Shown: positions 25,347-36,470 of the stretch, one piece after another
How the letters are laid out: each line of letters starts with the position of its first letter
Numbering within the stretch: position 1 is the stretch's first letter
Source: Mugil cephalus
Taxonomy: Eukaryota; Chordata; Actinopteri; Mugiliformes; Mugilidae
Reading direction: 5' to 3'
DNA length: 64,000 nt
Assembly (NCBI RefSeq): GCF_022458985.1
Contig: NC_061783.1
Coordinates: 15,755,913-15,819,912 of the forward strand
The notes under the pieces: model-generated
Seen by the model: only the letters and a program-made list of their open reading frames with translations
What the model was told of the DNA's origin: nothing
Database searches by the model: none
Program-made: the position numbers and the translations under genes

Positions 25347-25460
25347 AGCAAGCGGTGTCCGTGGTATCTCCCCCCGAGATGCTCCGAGCTCCGGTCCGAC
25401 ACGCCGTTAGCTGGGCCTGGATGTGTCAGCGCGGGCCTCTGTGGTTAATCGGGCCTCCAT
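25347..25460 (-). other. ash1l: Putative ash1l 5' non-coding exon 1 and start region
   Basis: A donor GTAAGG on the minus strand at 25346-25341 would end a non-coding first exon at 25347. The matching acceptor is TTTTTGCCTCTGCAG just before 20849. The stretch at 25,200-25,460 is GC-richer than the intron, has several CpGs and lies next to a G-rich repeat. The exon's 5' limit is a guess; transcript data would be needed to set it. Confidence 0.5.
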
Positions 25461-25514
25461 GTCTGCTCAGCCCGTATCGCTACTGTGTCAGTACAACACG
25501 GGCATTCTCGGTCC

Positions 25515-25590
25515 CACAGAGGAGGAGGGAGGGAGGGAGGGAGGAGGAGGAGGAGAAGGAGGGAGGGAGGGAGGAGGAGGAGGAGAGGTG
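25515..25590 (+). repeat. GGA/GGGA-rich low-complexity tract at the ash1l promoter
   Basis: Alternating GGGAGG and GGAGGA units give more than four closely spaced G3 runs on the plus strand, which is the template strand for ash1l. The tract has G-quadruplex potential and lies just upstream of the inferred ash1l start. It generates spurious Gly/Arg-rich and Ser/Leu-rich open frames on both strands. Confidence 0.8.
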
Positions 25591-26316
25591 CAAATGTCGA
25601 CTGTGCGCGCGGTTCCTGCGGTCCCTGGTCATTGACAAAACAAAAACAAAAAAAGAAAAAAAAAGATAAATGTCTGTGTTTCTGTATTTCGCTATTTTCG
25701 GGTGCAAAGCCTGGTGTTTTTCTGCAGGAGGACGAGAGGGTGTGTTTGCTGGTATGCAACTACTGTCAAAGTGGCGGTGCCTGGTTTCAGTGGCTACGGA
25801 GGGTCAATAACGCTACAGTATATAAACAGGCTAAAAATAAACTCATTCTGCTCCACAAGGATGTTGTTCTCCTGTCCTGTTGTGTTGTGCTCTTCAACTT
25901 GAGTGAAGAATATGAAGGCAGATTCTGGGTTCAGAGCTTTAGGGGGTGTCACAAAGCTGTCATTTGGTTTAAAAATATAAAGATACGAGGTAGGAACATT
26001 AAGTGCAAAACAAACTTAAAGATATGACGATCAATAATAAGAGACAACATCAGTCTATTTAATTCTTTTGACTCTCCTTTTGGACTAAACTTCTATGTTT
26101 AAACCACATATTACTACTTTTTTGTCATCTTACCACAGACAAACAAAACAAAAATAAAAACATTTCTTCAGTTCTTATTTTTAGGGGTGCTGGGGCAGAG
26201 TTTCAGGGTGTTCAACTAAAACAATGGACTAGACACGCCTGTGAAAAATATGAAAAATATTAATCTAATCTGCAACATCTGTGATTATTGATTAACCCTC
26301 ATGACTAGATAGCACA

Positions 26317-26797
26317 CAGGTGTCAAACATAAGGCCTGCAGACCAAAAGTGGCCCACCAGAGGGTCTAATCTGGCCCACAGTATGAATTTACATAGAACA
26401 TGGCAATTTTTCATTGAAAATAACTGCTATTCCTAATTTGTAATCCACTGTTTACACTAACCTCACCGGGGGAAGTGGAAAGGATAGTTCATTAAATGTA
26501 AACATTCTAATTTATTTGTTCTTCTTTGCAGTAAAGCAAGTAGAATAATCATGGGTTGTCGTTACTTACAGAAGTTTTTATATGTATATTTTTTCTATTT
26601 TTTGTTTCTGTCAGTATTCCTACTGTGCTCTGAGCCATTACACTGAAATTTAATTTTGATGTGAATCTGAATTACAAATAAAGTCTGTCTAAGTCTAAAT
26701 TATAGGTTATTGTGCTGTTATGTTACTGGTCTGGCCCCGCTTGAGATCAAATTAGGCTGTCTGTGGCCTCTGAACTAAACTCAGTTTGACACCCCTG
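26317..26797. mobile_element. Non-autonomous hAT-like element
   Basis: The left end CAGGTGTCAAAC is the inverted complement of the right end GTTTGACACCCCTG with small changes. Internal text (GGCCTGCAGACCAAAAGTGG, GAGATCAAATTAGGCTGTCT) is typical of fish hAT-derived short elements of the CAGGGGTGTCAAAC family. A 7-bp direct repeat ATAGCAC at 26309-26315 and 26801-26807 lies close to both ends and may be an eroded target-site duplication. No transposase frame is present. Confidence 0.7.
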
Positions 26798-27530
26798 AAA
26801 ATAGCACGTTATTATTTTTATTTTTTTTTACATAAATCACTTCAGAAATCATCATAACTACCAAAAGTTTGCTTCATTTCTGACTTTTAACCCACTATAT
26901 GCCAGTGTTTTGACTTTTTTTTGAAAAATAACATACAAATTGAAATATTTTCAATAATATGAATGCAAAGTAGATTTTGCTTGGGGGTATTATTAGAGCC
27001 TTGGACATGTTAATGATTAGTAGAAACATTAACAACAAAAATCCATCAAAATCAGTGTTGCTACTAAATCACATTGTCCCTTAATGGTAACAATGTAACA
27101 ATTCAGTATGAGGGTTAATGAGGAAATTATTAGTACACAAATTAGGCTTTTTTTGACTCATCATTTCTCATCATTTGTACACTAAAATAAACAATGAAAG
27201 AATGACTCAGCTCAGTGGCGATCATAGATTATTGGGGGCCCCAGGCAATGATCGCCCCCTCACCCCCTCAGCCCCTATCCAGTAAAATCTGTCATAGGGC
27301 AGACAGAGGGGAGGTCCTAGGGCATTTGAAGAGTACTATCGAGGTCTTTGTGACTAGTGGGCTTCTGTCTTGTGTTGGACAAATGATGCTCTGACATACT
27401 GCTAGCTGTTACGAGGTGATCTCGATTTCTCTGGCAAATTTTACCAACAAGACAAAAAACCTTGTAAATCAGCAGCCTGCTTTTGGTTCTATGTGAACGA
27501 AACAAATAAAATGAGATGAGTAGAGAGTTC

Positions 27531-27911
27531 GTTTACATGCACGTGAAAAAAAACGAATTACTGCCTCAATGTGACTTTAACTGGACAACTTAAGTGCATG
27601 TAAACACGTTACTCTGATTAAAAACCGGAGTTCTCCTTATCCGATTAAGACACCCGGATAATGCGATTTGAGATCGATTTTCTCTGGCATGTATACGTTT
27701 AATCTGACTTTTGACTGGACAACGCATGTGTGCATGCTCCACAACTGCTGCAATAACATATGACAACGGAAGAAAAACATTCAAGAAAGATTATTATTAT
27801 ATGACATATTAGGTCAAACAGAAAGATGGCCATTTTAAACCACTGAAAAGACACATATCGACGCCTAGTGTGGAGGAGGAGGAAATGCTTGATTAAGCTG
27901 TACATGTAAAC
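27531..27911. mobile_element. MITE-like inverted-repeat element
   Basis: It begins GTTTACATGCAC and ends GTACATGTAAAC, which are near-perfect inverted repeats. A third copy of the motif (GTGCATGTAAAC) is at about 27,594-27,605, and paired sub-motifs such as TTTAACTGGACAAC and TTTTGACTGGACAAC occur inside. About 380 bp, no open frame. The superfamily was not determined. Confidence 0.6.
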
Positions 27912-28779
27912 GCACTGGGTGACTTTTAAGCTATCGCAAAAGTTACTTTAGCGTTACCAACACATCCTAATCTTTGCACGGTAAAAGGTCCTTGTTATTA
28001 CCCCCCGTGACCCTAGTGAGGACTGATGGTAGTAGAAGATGAGATGAGATGTTTACACATTTTATATTACTCCATATTTTCATATCCTTGTATTTTGCAT
28101 AGAGATATACTCTCTGTGTACATACTTTTGAAACATTTCTATGGAAATACTTCTTATTTTTCCATTTTACTGACGTTGCTGGGGGATACTGAACTCGTCA
28201 CGTGATCAGTAAAGTGTCTGTGTTAGCCTGGTGTTACCAGACTCAGTTCTTTTCAGAATTTAAGTTTGGTAACACCCCATTTGGATTTCATTATGTTTCT
28301 GCTGATACACAGAGAAAAATACCTCTGCATGTAACTGGGTGGTCCCACAAGCAGTTAGAGCCCTTTAGTTTTCAAGACATGCAACTTCAGTGTGCTCAGA
28401 TGTCATGTATGTCTATGTCTCTGTCTTCTGTCCTATATGGCATAAATCATGGGCAGACTATTTGAAGTCAGCCAGATCAGATTATGTTGTCATTGCAAAA
28501 TATGCCACAGGGTAGCCATCTTGGGCCTCCTTTCTCTCTTTGTTTTTGTCCTACTGGGGCCCAGTACAATCACTTGGTTTCTATGCCTTCATAGTGCACA
28601 TCTGGCAGAGGAAGTCAGCCACCTTAGCCAAATTCAACTTGTTTTTTTCACAATTCGTGACATTTAAAATCTAGTAAACATTTCCTGTCTTAGGTCGATG
28701 AGGATCACTGCTTTGCTGGACTGTAAAATGTCCAAATTATAATAATATATTTCTCATTTATTTCTTCTACCAAATTCCC

Positions 28780-29160
28780 AGGAGACAAGATGTGAACATG
28801 CACTTAGTATTTGGAAGCATTGTCCTTAAATAGTTTAACTTGGGTCAACTGTTTCAGGTAATCTTGTTGTAGCTTCTTATAACCTGGGAACATTAACCAA
28901 TTTCCTCCTGGTAGAACTGGTCTAGCTGAGTCAGGTTTGTAGGTTACGCTTTTCCAGTTCTGCTTACAAATTTTCTATGGGACTGAGGTCAGGGCTTTGT
29001 GATAGCTATTGCAATGCGTCAACATTGTTTGGCCCTAAGCCATTTTGCATCATAGTCAATAATTATCTTCCTTCGTCGAACCCCCTTACAACATGATGCT
29101 GCCACCTACGTGCTTCATGGTTGGAATGGTGCTCTTCGACTCAAAAGCCTCTCACTTTTT
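28780..29160 (-). mobile_element. Degenerate Tc1-like transposase fragment (minus orientation)
   Basis: Plus-strand text such as CTGAGTCAGGTTTGTAGG, TTTTCTATGGGACTGAGGTC and AGGGCTTTGTGATAG is the reverse complement of the middle of a typical fish Tc1-like transposase gene. Stops and gaps leave no usable frame, and no terminal repeats are visible. The fragment is cut off at about 29,160, just before the next element. Confidence 0.7.
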
Positions 29161-29186
29161 ATATTTTATAGTATTATATAGCTACT

Positions 29187-30324
29187 GTATATACACTAAC
29201 TGGGTACTTTATCAGGTATACTTATTCAATTACTTGTTAACACAAACAACTAATCACACACACATCACATGGCTGCAATTCAATGCATTTAGGCAAGAGG
29301 GAAGTTCAAAATGAGCATCAGGATGGGGAAAAAAGGGGATTTAAGTGACTTTGAACGTGGTATGGTTGTTGGTGCCAGATGAGCTGGTCTGAGTATTTCA
29401 GAAACTGCTGATCTGCTGGGATTTTCACGCACAACCATCTCTAGGGTTTACAGAGAATGGTCCGGAAAGTTGTTTGGATGAAAATGCATTGTTGATGTGA
29501 GAGGTCAGAGGAGAATGGGCAGACTGGTTGGAGATGATAGAAAGGCAACAGTAACTCAAATAACCACTGGTCACAACCAAGGAATGCAGAATACCATCTC
29601 TGAACGCACAACACGTCCAACCCTGAAGAAGATGGTCTACAGCAGCAGAAAACCACACTGGGTGCCACTCCAGTCAGCTAAGAACAGGAAACTGAGACTA
29701 CAGTTCACACAGACTCACCAAAACTGGACAATATACTGTAAGACTGGAAAATCAATGCCTGGTCTGATGAGTCTCGATTTCAGCTGCGACGTTCAGATGG
29801 CAGGGTCAGAATTTGGCGTAAACAACATGGATCCATCCTGCCTTGTATCAATGGTTTAGGCTGCTGGTGGTGGTGTGATGGTGTGGGGGATATTTTATAG
29901 GCACAATTTGGGCTCCTTGGTACAAACTGAGCATGGTTTAACTGCCACAGCCTCCCTGAGTATTGTTGCTGACCATGTCCATCCCTTTATGACCACAGTG
30001 TACCATCTTCTGACAGCTGCTTCCAGCAGGATAATGCACCATGTCACAAAGCTCATATCATCTCAAACTGGTTCCTTGAACGTGACGATGAGTTCACTGT
30101 ACCTGTGTGCACCTTTGGGATGTGGTGGAACGGAAGATTCGCATCATAGATGTGCAGCCGACAAATCTGCAGCAGCTGTGTGATGCTATCATGTCAATAT
30201 GGACCAAAATCTCTGAGGAATGTTTCCAACACCTTTATTTAAGGCAGTTCTGAAGGCAAAAGGGGGTCCAACCTTTTACGAGAAAGATGTACCTAATAAA
30301 GAGGCCGGTGAGTGTCTACACTGT
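29187..30324 (+). mobile_element. Tc1/mariner-family element with degraded transposase
   Basis: The left end (ACACTAACTGGGTACTTTAT) and right end (AATAAAGAGGCCGGTGAGTG) are imperfect inverted repeats of a common teleost Tc1-type family, next to TA-rich targets. Total length is about 1.1 kb. Between them lies a transposase relic in several frames, so the element is non-autonomous. It lies on the opposite orientation to the fragment at 28,780-29,160. Confidence 0.85.
29340..30230 (+). pseudogene. Tc1-type transposase pseudogene
   Basis: The helix-turn-helix part reads FERGMVVGA, a stop, then GLSISETADLLGFSRTTISR and VYREWSE. A longer frame at 29,497-29,859 keeps RGQRRMGRLVGDDRKATVTQ. Frameshifts break the reading around 29,470, 29,860 and 30,100. 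Sequence corresponding to the catalytic DD34E core is frame-shifted and partly deleted near 30,100-30,120. It cannot encode an active transposase as read. Confidence 0.8.
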
Positions 30325-30474
30325 ACACTGTCGAGGTCAAATAAATGTCTCTATTCTAAGGTTTAAGACCTGTCATACAAATATGCCTTGTCATTCTTAA
30401 ACAGACTGGTTCTTATCTGACTCAGAATCTCAGAAAAAAAAGAGAGGTCACAGGTGAGGGTCACAGGGTTAAGC

Positions 30475-30480
30475 TTTAAT
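30475..30480 (-). terminator. Candidate rnf115 polyadenylation signal (ATTAAA)
   Basis: TTTAAT on the plus strand reads ATTAAA on the rnf115 strand, about 440 bp past the stop. It gives a plausible 3' UTR that ends before the Tc1 element at 30,324. This is a common variant signal, inferred only from position. Confidence 0.4.
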
Positions 30481-30921
30481 AACAAACTTCACGTTGGTAA
30501 AACAAAATACTGCATTGACAAAACGTCTTACCAAAGGAATAATGCAAAACTGTTTCTCCATAACTCTGTGAGTTCCCGTCATTTTGACAACCACTGGCAG
30601 CTCAGTGGCGATTAGTTCATGGCATCCAAGTAAGTCATTCGGAAAACCATTTAAGAGCGCAGCGTACCGAGAAGGACACATCACTTCCGCATCTTGTCTG
30701 CAAACTGCTGGATCCTTTCGCGTATGGTCTGATAAAAATGGTGCACACGTTCAAGTAGATAAACACCTTGCAGAGATGCATGAATCAAGTGAAAGTTGAA
30801 GCTGCGCATTACGACTGCGGCGCAATTGTATTTTAAAGCAGTGGGCGCAGAGGGGAAAGGTCTGAGGTGAGAGGTGTGCCTCTTGGAGACAGTAAAGGAG
30901 GTAGAGTTGTTGACACGTCTC

Positions 30922-33900
30922 TCAGATCGCCTGCCTCTCCTGTTGCTCCGCCCTGATGGAGCGAGCTTCTGGGAGTTCTGATGTGGGCGGCAGGCTGTTG
31001 TCGACACCTTCAAGGCTTTTCCGACACACTGGGCAAGTATCATGCTATGAGGGGAAGGAAAAATTGTGAATCAGCATGCAAATGTAGACTATTTACAGTA
31101 GGCTACAACCTGCTACATCGTTTGTAGCAGCAGTAGTAGTAGCAGAGTAAAAGAAAATGTACATCCTGCTGCGTGAAACCAATTCTTCACAAGTCTGACG
31201 GACCATCAAACCCCACTGACCACAGCCACTCCCCATCCTTACCAGCTCCAGCCAAGGCACTATGCATTCACTGTGGAAGTAATGGAGGCAGGGAAGCTTC
31301 CTAACGGATTCCCCTAATGTATACTCCTCCCTACAAACTGGACACTCCAATCGGCAATCTGGGAGCAACAAAACAGAAGAAAAAACGTATGATCGAGTAT
31401 GTGGGAGAAGAAGAAGAAGAAGAAAACTCACTCATTGATTTATTATACCGCAAATGTGCAGAACAAGTCTAACACAGTAATACATTTGGATTGTAAAACA
31501 TTTTTTTATGATTCACTAGTGCACCTCATAAACCATGCCTTCATGACAATAAAGAGGACATTAGAGGAGGAAAGCAAGACAGGAGATGGGAAGGACATGT
31601 AGTAGTAGGGAAAGATATGATGAGAGAAGTAAAGGCGGGAGGGAGGACAGCAGCATATAGAGATGTATGGTGTGAAGAAAAGACGAGACCTGAGAACAAG
31701 ACAAGGGTTAAAGAAGAATAGGAGTAGTAGAGGAAAGAGGGGAGAAGAGCAAAAATCGAAGAGCAAATTAGAGTCAGGAAGGAAAATAAGGTGAAAAATG
31801 AAAGGAGGGAAGGCAAGACTGAAGGATAGAATGAGATAAGGGGACTGATGGAGGGAGGAAAGGCTAAGGGGAAATTAAGGAAAAGCCAGGGGGAGGATAT
31901 TAACCTAGCAAAAAGGTAAAGAACGAGGAAATGCAAGATCAGAGGAAGGAAATAAAACATAGAAGAAAAGATATGAAAAAGTGAAATAGGCAGATGGGAG
32001 AAAATATAGAAGAATGGGAAAATAAGAGGATGGAAGAGAAGATAAAACAAGGAAATTAAAAGTAGCGAGGAGATTAGGAAAGAGCAAAGAAAGAAACGGG
32101 GAGGGACAGAAAATCTGAGAAGGGAAGAAGAGGTAAGGCTGCAGGCAGCATTTTCAAGAAAAGTGTAGCCCATGAAAAAGGAATAAGTCATAAGATGAGT
32201 GATTACGTGATGCACTGGACATTTAATTCCCACCTGTCTGCTCTTGAGAGATGCAAACCGTTGGCAGGGACGAGATCATCTCCTTTTCTGCGGGAGGCGG
32301 ACCCGTGCTCTCCAGCTGTCCTAATAACTAGGTGAATGAGAAGCAAGCGGTTTTAATGTGCAGTCACAGGGGTTTTTAATGAATACTGCGCACGAATAAA
32401 GCAGAAAGCTGAATAGATTTAGTGACAAAACACAAAGAGAGATGTGTGTTTCAAGACTGGGGCGGCAAAGTAAAAAAAAAAAAACCTTCTAGTTTTGTGT
32501 ATTTCATTATAAAAAGGAAAAAGTTGAGAAAGAAGGTAGAAGAGCTGACCTCTGTGATGACGCCGTCGAGACCTCCCTGACCCCATGCATAATCTCCAGG
32601 GTTTGAGTACAACTGCAGCATGCTGGATCTGAGACACGGACAGAAGGGAAAGGGAAAGACGGAGAGAGAGAGAGAGCGAGCGAGAGAGAGAGAGAAGCTG
32701 TCACACATGGTTAGACGAAACCAAAAGCAAATTATGTGAAATGAAAATTAAAAAGCGTTTACAGGGCAGCTGGTGCAGCACCGGGGTTTCCGTTGTTGGC
32801 AAACAGGCCGGCCAAGAACTGCTGCACGATCCTGGAAAGAGCCAAAGAGACAGACGGTAAATCTGTCTGCTTTAATCTGACTGTTTTAAATGTACTTTAC
32901 TGTATATTCAGTTCATGCTGTGCATTCATCCAGCGTACAGTAAGTAAGTAAGCAAGTAAGTAAGATGCTGAACCGAGCTCACTTTATGTGACTGCACTTA
33001 TTTGGTGCATCCTTAATGAAATTATCCTTGTGAAAGCTCCACGCATACACAGTTACACTGTTTGGAGCAGAAACAGTTTCCGTGTGCTAATGCCACACCT
33101 GGAGAAGAAAAAAAGCAAAAAACTCCAGAGCATTTAACCTGTTTAATTGATGAGAAAACCTGAAAATAAGTGCCTATGTATAAAAACGGTCATAAACCTT
33201 CCTCTCAAAGCGGATGCCCTTAAATTAAAACTGGCAGTCTCCAGTCAAAGTCCACCTTCATCATCTAATTGTAACTTCACTATCTTCAGAAAAAACATAT
33301 TCCTTGAACATAAGTGGGGAAAAGACAAACTGTTTTCATCACTATAGACTACAATATGTGATTGTTGTGTTTGTGGAAAAGTTTTTATTTGCCAAAATTT
33401 GTTGATTTTTCTATGTAGTGCTGTTTTTGCATTTGTTTCATTCATTCATCATTAGTTTCATTTCTTATGTTTTTGTGTCCACACACCCTTCCACTGCAGG
33501 CCTCTGCTCAGGCCTCGGCGACCTTTCTGGCTCAGGGGTGGAAGGAGACTCCGGCTCCGCGGCCTCGGCAGCGACCGGCGTCGGCGGCGACGGACTGCCC
33601 TGACCCGCTGATACCTGCTCGCTGTCGTCAGGGTCGGACTCCGAGGAGGGCGGATGCGACAGCAGAGCGGAGCCCTCCATAAACAGCAGCTGCCATAACT
33701 TGGACAGAGACCAGAGAAGCTAAGTGTCAAACAACGCCTCAGAGAAAGAGGAGTGTTCTTATTAAAGCGCCATTTATGAGGACATACTTCTGAGAACAAC
33801 GAGTTTGAGTCGTCACTGGGGACAGAGGCCGCGCTGTCCTGCAAGAGGCTAGACAGCAGGGAAAAGTCTGTCAGTGGTTTGAAATGAAGAACGCGGCTCT

Positions 33901-35551
33901 CAGGCGCCTCAGAGTTCAAATGAACTTTGATGGATCATTTAAAACATTTTTCTAACCCAGCATTAGAGTACAATAAGACACCAAAACTGTACCTGGAGTC
34001 TTCTGGCACCTCCTCAATGAAGCCAGAGTCACATCTAGGGCACACCAAATCCTGAGGGAGAAAAAACTGCTTCACAAATATGAACAAAAGTGTGCACACG
34101 CACAGATGTCTCATGCCAATCGACTTCTATGAGGATTAATATGATGCTATAACAGCCTTTGTTCCTCTGGAATAGGATTTTAGATCCCGTCTGCAGCTGG
34201 GATTTTTTTTTTTTTTTAATATTTACCCACAGTTTTATTAGCAAGGTCGAGGTGCAGATGTTTGGCCACAGCTGGTGTTTCAGTTCATCCTAAATGTGCT
34301 CTGTGTAACAAGTTTCCTCACACTTCAGAAAATACTTTTAAGAACCAGTGGATCAGGTGACTGTTGTTATTTTCTTACTCAGTGGCACAGCCAGCACATA
34401 AAGGCCAAGATCTTACACCTCAAGGCTACCAGGTCACGGTGACTATTCCAGGTCAAACGAGTCGCTCCCATACTGTTACCAGAAAAACTGGAAACACACT
34501 ATTGGCCAAGATGTCACCGTATGCTGCAGCAGCACGCACAACAAAAGGACGCAGTCAAAGCCACAAAACCTTGTCCTCGGTTTGGCTCTAGCTGAGTTGT
34601 GAAACATCCCCTTTGCCCTATCTCCAAGTTTTTTTGTTGTTGTCTTCTACAATTTAAAAATGTACACAGTGTATACACATATGTGTGTCCAACATTTAGG
34701 GTGTTACTGTGGACGAAGGAACACCCTAGAGTTAAGAATCTGTTAACTTAATATTTAATGTGAACACCCAACAGACAAGTGTCTTTTTATGACTTTTTCT
34801 GTTTTAGTTAAAGTTTCTAGGCCGTGTTTCTAAACCCATGGCTGACGTGCGCATTTGCTCTACGGCAACAGTGTCTGTGCGTAATTGTGCCATTTAGTGT
34901 CAGCTGCGCAGCAAATGCGCTCCAGCAGCCGGTTCCACTGTGCGCACAGTGTCATGTCTCCCGGAGGACAACAGCGTCCAGGCGAAACTATGATGCCTTT
35001 CATCTGTGGTGGGGGAGAAGTAGGCCAACCCCCACTGAACCAAATATTAAGAAACAAGGTGAAAGGCGCCCAACTGAGGCTTAGTGGCATGTGATAGTTT
35101 GTGAAGCCGTGGTGGCGCATGTGACTACACCCGCGAAGTTCCTCTTACGCCTCTCACATGCAGTTGACAGTAGACAACTGGACACAACAGTGGCGCTTCT
35201 AAATATGGAAACGTGAATCGCCAGATCTGACTGACTCACTCCTACCTTAAAGCTTTCCTTACGCACACGAATAAAATCAATAACTCGCCCGATCCCAGCG
35301 ATTATACTTTTAGAGGGAATAATAATAAAACAACCAGATTGAAAGATTAAAAAAAGGAAGAAAAAAAGAAAGAAAGCGATCTCCAAATATTAATCCCCCC
35401 CTTCGTGGGTAGTGCACGATATCCGGATCAGCACACGTGGAACAAATACACTCTCTCCAAAAAGCAGACTCACCGGGAGTTTGGGGATTGTCTCACATTT
35501 ACAGCAGTGACAGAAAAACCGGTGTTGTGGTGTATCCGGGGCCTCCGCCAT
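30922..35551 (-). CDS. rnf115: RING-H2 E3 ubiquitin ligase RNF115 (Rabring7/BCA2-like)
   Basis: Cytosolic E3 ubiquitin ligase of the RNF115/RNF126 family, involved in receptor trafficking and protein turnover. Nine coding exons: 35551-35474, 34051-33993, 33848-33788, 33698-33487, 32831-32763, 32628-32550, 32327-32234, 31358-31243, 31044-30922. They total 891 nt, or 296 aa plus stop (human RNF115: 304 aa). The N-terminal zinc ribbon is [15 protein letters not shown]...[11 protein letters not shown]. The RING-H2 at the C-terminus is LECPVC...[15 protein letters not shown]...[13 protein letters not shown]115 is preferred over RNF126 because of [15 protein letters not shown] and the FLAGLFANN segment. 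The middle exon (33698-33487) is a Ser/Pro/Glu-rich divergent linker. An ATTAAA signal lies downstream at 30475-30480. Confidence 0.94.
31541..32170 (+). repeat. Long polypurine tract in an rnf115 intron
   Basis: For roughly 600 bp the plus strand is dominated by A and G (GGAAAGCAAGACAGGAGATG and similar), so the transcribed rnf115 intron is pyrimidine-rich. The tract is degenerate rather than a clean tandem repeat. It explains a 230-aa Ser/Leu/Phe-rich open frame on the minus strand (31,541-32,233), which is not a gene. Confidence 0.8.
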
Positions 35552-35580
35552 CTTCACGGTGAAGTGCAGAGCCTGACGTC
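35544..35580 (-). promoter_or_regulatory. rnf115 start region with YY1-type and CRE-type motifs
   Basis: The start codon lies in AAGATGGCGG on the minus strand, matching the YY1 core. TGACGTCG (35574-35581), a CRE-like half palindrome, lies just upstream in the presumed 5' UTR or promoter. The transcription start is not mapped. Confidence 0.4.
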
Positions 35581-36060
35581 GGTGCAGCAGCCCATAAAAG
35601 TCTCACACGGGGGGTCAGAGCCCGTCCAGGAGGGTTTGACATGTCAGGAAAAACCAAACCAAAAACCGTAACAGAGCACAGAGGGCGCGATCCGCTCTTC
35701 GTCGTTTTTTTTTTAAATAAAGTTTCAGATACATTTTTGTGAGTGGTTAAGCGTAACTGTTTGTCACATATTTTGAGCAGATTGCACGTCTTCCCCGCAA
35801 GGATCAGGTTGCAGAAACACACCACAGCTTAAAAATAAGCAAAGTTGTCATCATGACAAGGATGCAGTTTGCTCTGGGTGTGTTGGGGGTCGCCAGAGAA
35901 TAAGAGACATTTTAACGTTTTGTTTTGTTTTTTGTTTTTTTGTTTTTTTTCCCAGCGTCAAAATGGAGCAATTAATTGACTTAATAGGATAAATGATCAG
36001 GGCAAACTAGGCCCAGGCTGTTTCCTAGAAACGTATATCCAGCTAATGGGTTTTACAAAA

Positions 36061-36180
36061 CAGAGGTCCCCAAACACGGGGCTTTGGACCATTACTGGTC
36101 CCCAAAGAATCTGTTACCGGACTCTGAGGAAATGATGTAATTCAGCAGCAACAACAATAACAACAACAACAACAAAAAAA
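36061..36180. mobile_element. hAT-like terminal fragment
   Basis: The start CAGAGGTCCCCAAACACGGG with GGACCATTACTGGTCCC resembles the terminal text of fish hAT-type short elements. Only one end is recognisable; an AAC simple repeat follows. Weak call. Confidence 0.4.
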
Positions 36181-36384
36181 AGATAAACGAATAATATTAT
36201 TTGTGCAGTAATTACACTAAGTATGTCTGAGCTACCCCCACCAGAAAGAGGAGCTCACTGGAACAAAGGGTCAGTCACCGGCTACGCCGACAAAGAGAAT
36301 CACACCGACCGTTCACATGATCAACATCAGATTAGATATATGCACCCATGTGCCAGAACAAAAATCAAATCAGAATATACATCA

Positions 36385-36470
36385 ATCAAGCACAACATTA
36401 TGACCTAATATTGTGTCCGTCTCCATTGGGAATCATCAGAGAGTGGACGTGGTCCTTTGGGTTGAGGGAT
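36385..36470. mobile_element. Tc1/mariner terminal fragment
   Basis: ATCAAGCACAACATTATGAC and CTAATATTGTGTCCGTCTCC resemble the terminal inverted repeat and sub-terminal text of a fish Tc1-like family. The same family recurs at 40,403-40,543 and probably at 38,163-38,190. No transposase is present. Confidence 0.5.

Larger units (their letters stand above)
26030..30470. other. Intergenic region between ash1l and rnf115, transposon-rich
   Basis: No host gene is seen. It holds a hAT-like element (26,317-26,797), a GC-rich fragment reading GGGGGCCCCAGGCAATGATC near 27,234-27,255 that resembles transposon sequence, a MITE (27,531-27,911), and a SINE/LINE-like tail with CCGTGACCCTAGTGAGGA and GATGAGATG units (about 28,003-28,052). 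Two Tc1-family relics follow. The remaining AT-rich stretches, including 28,200-28,780, show nothing I can name with confidence. Confidence 0.6.

Noticed and set aside
25485-26027. 180-aa plus-strand frame starting in the GGA repeat
   Set aside because: The Arg/Gly-rich start is translation of the simple repeat and the remainder has no recognisable protein features.
31541-32233. 230-aa minus-strand open frame rich in Leu, Phe and Ser
   Set aside because: It is a by-product of the polypurine tract in an rnf115 intron; it has no domain and lies between the true rnf115 exons.
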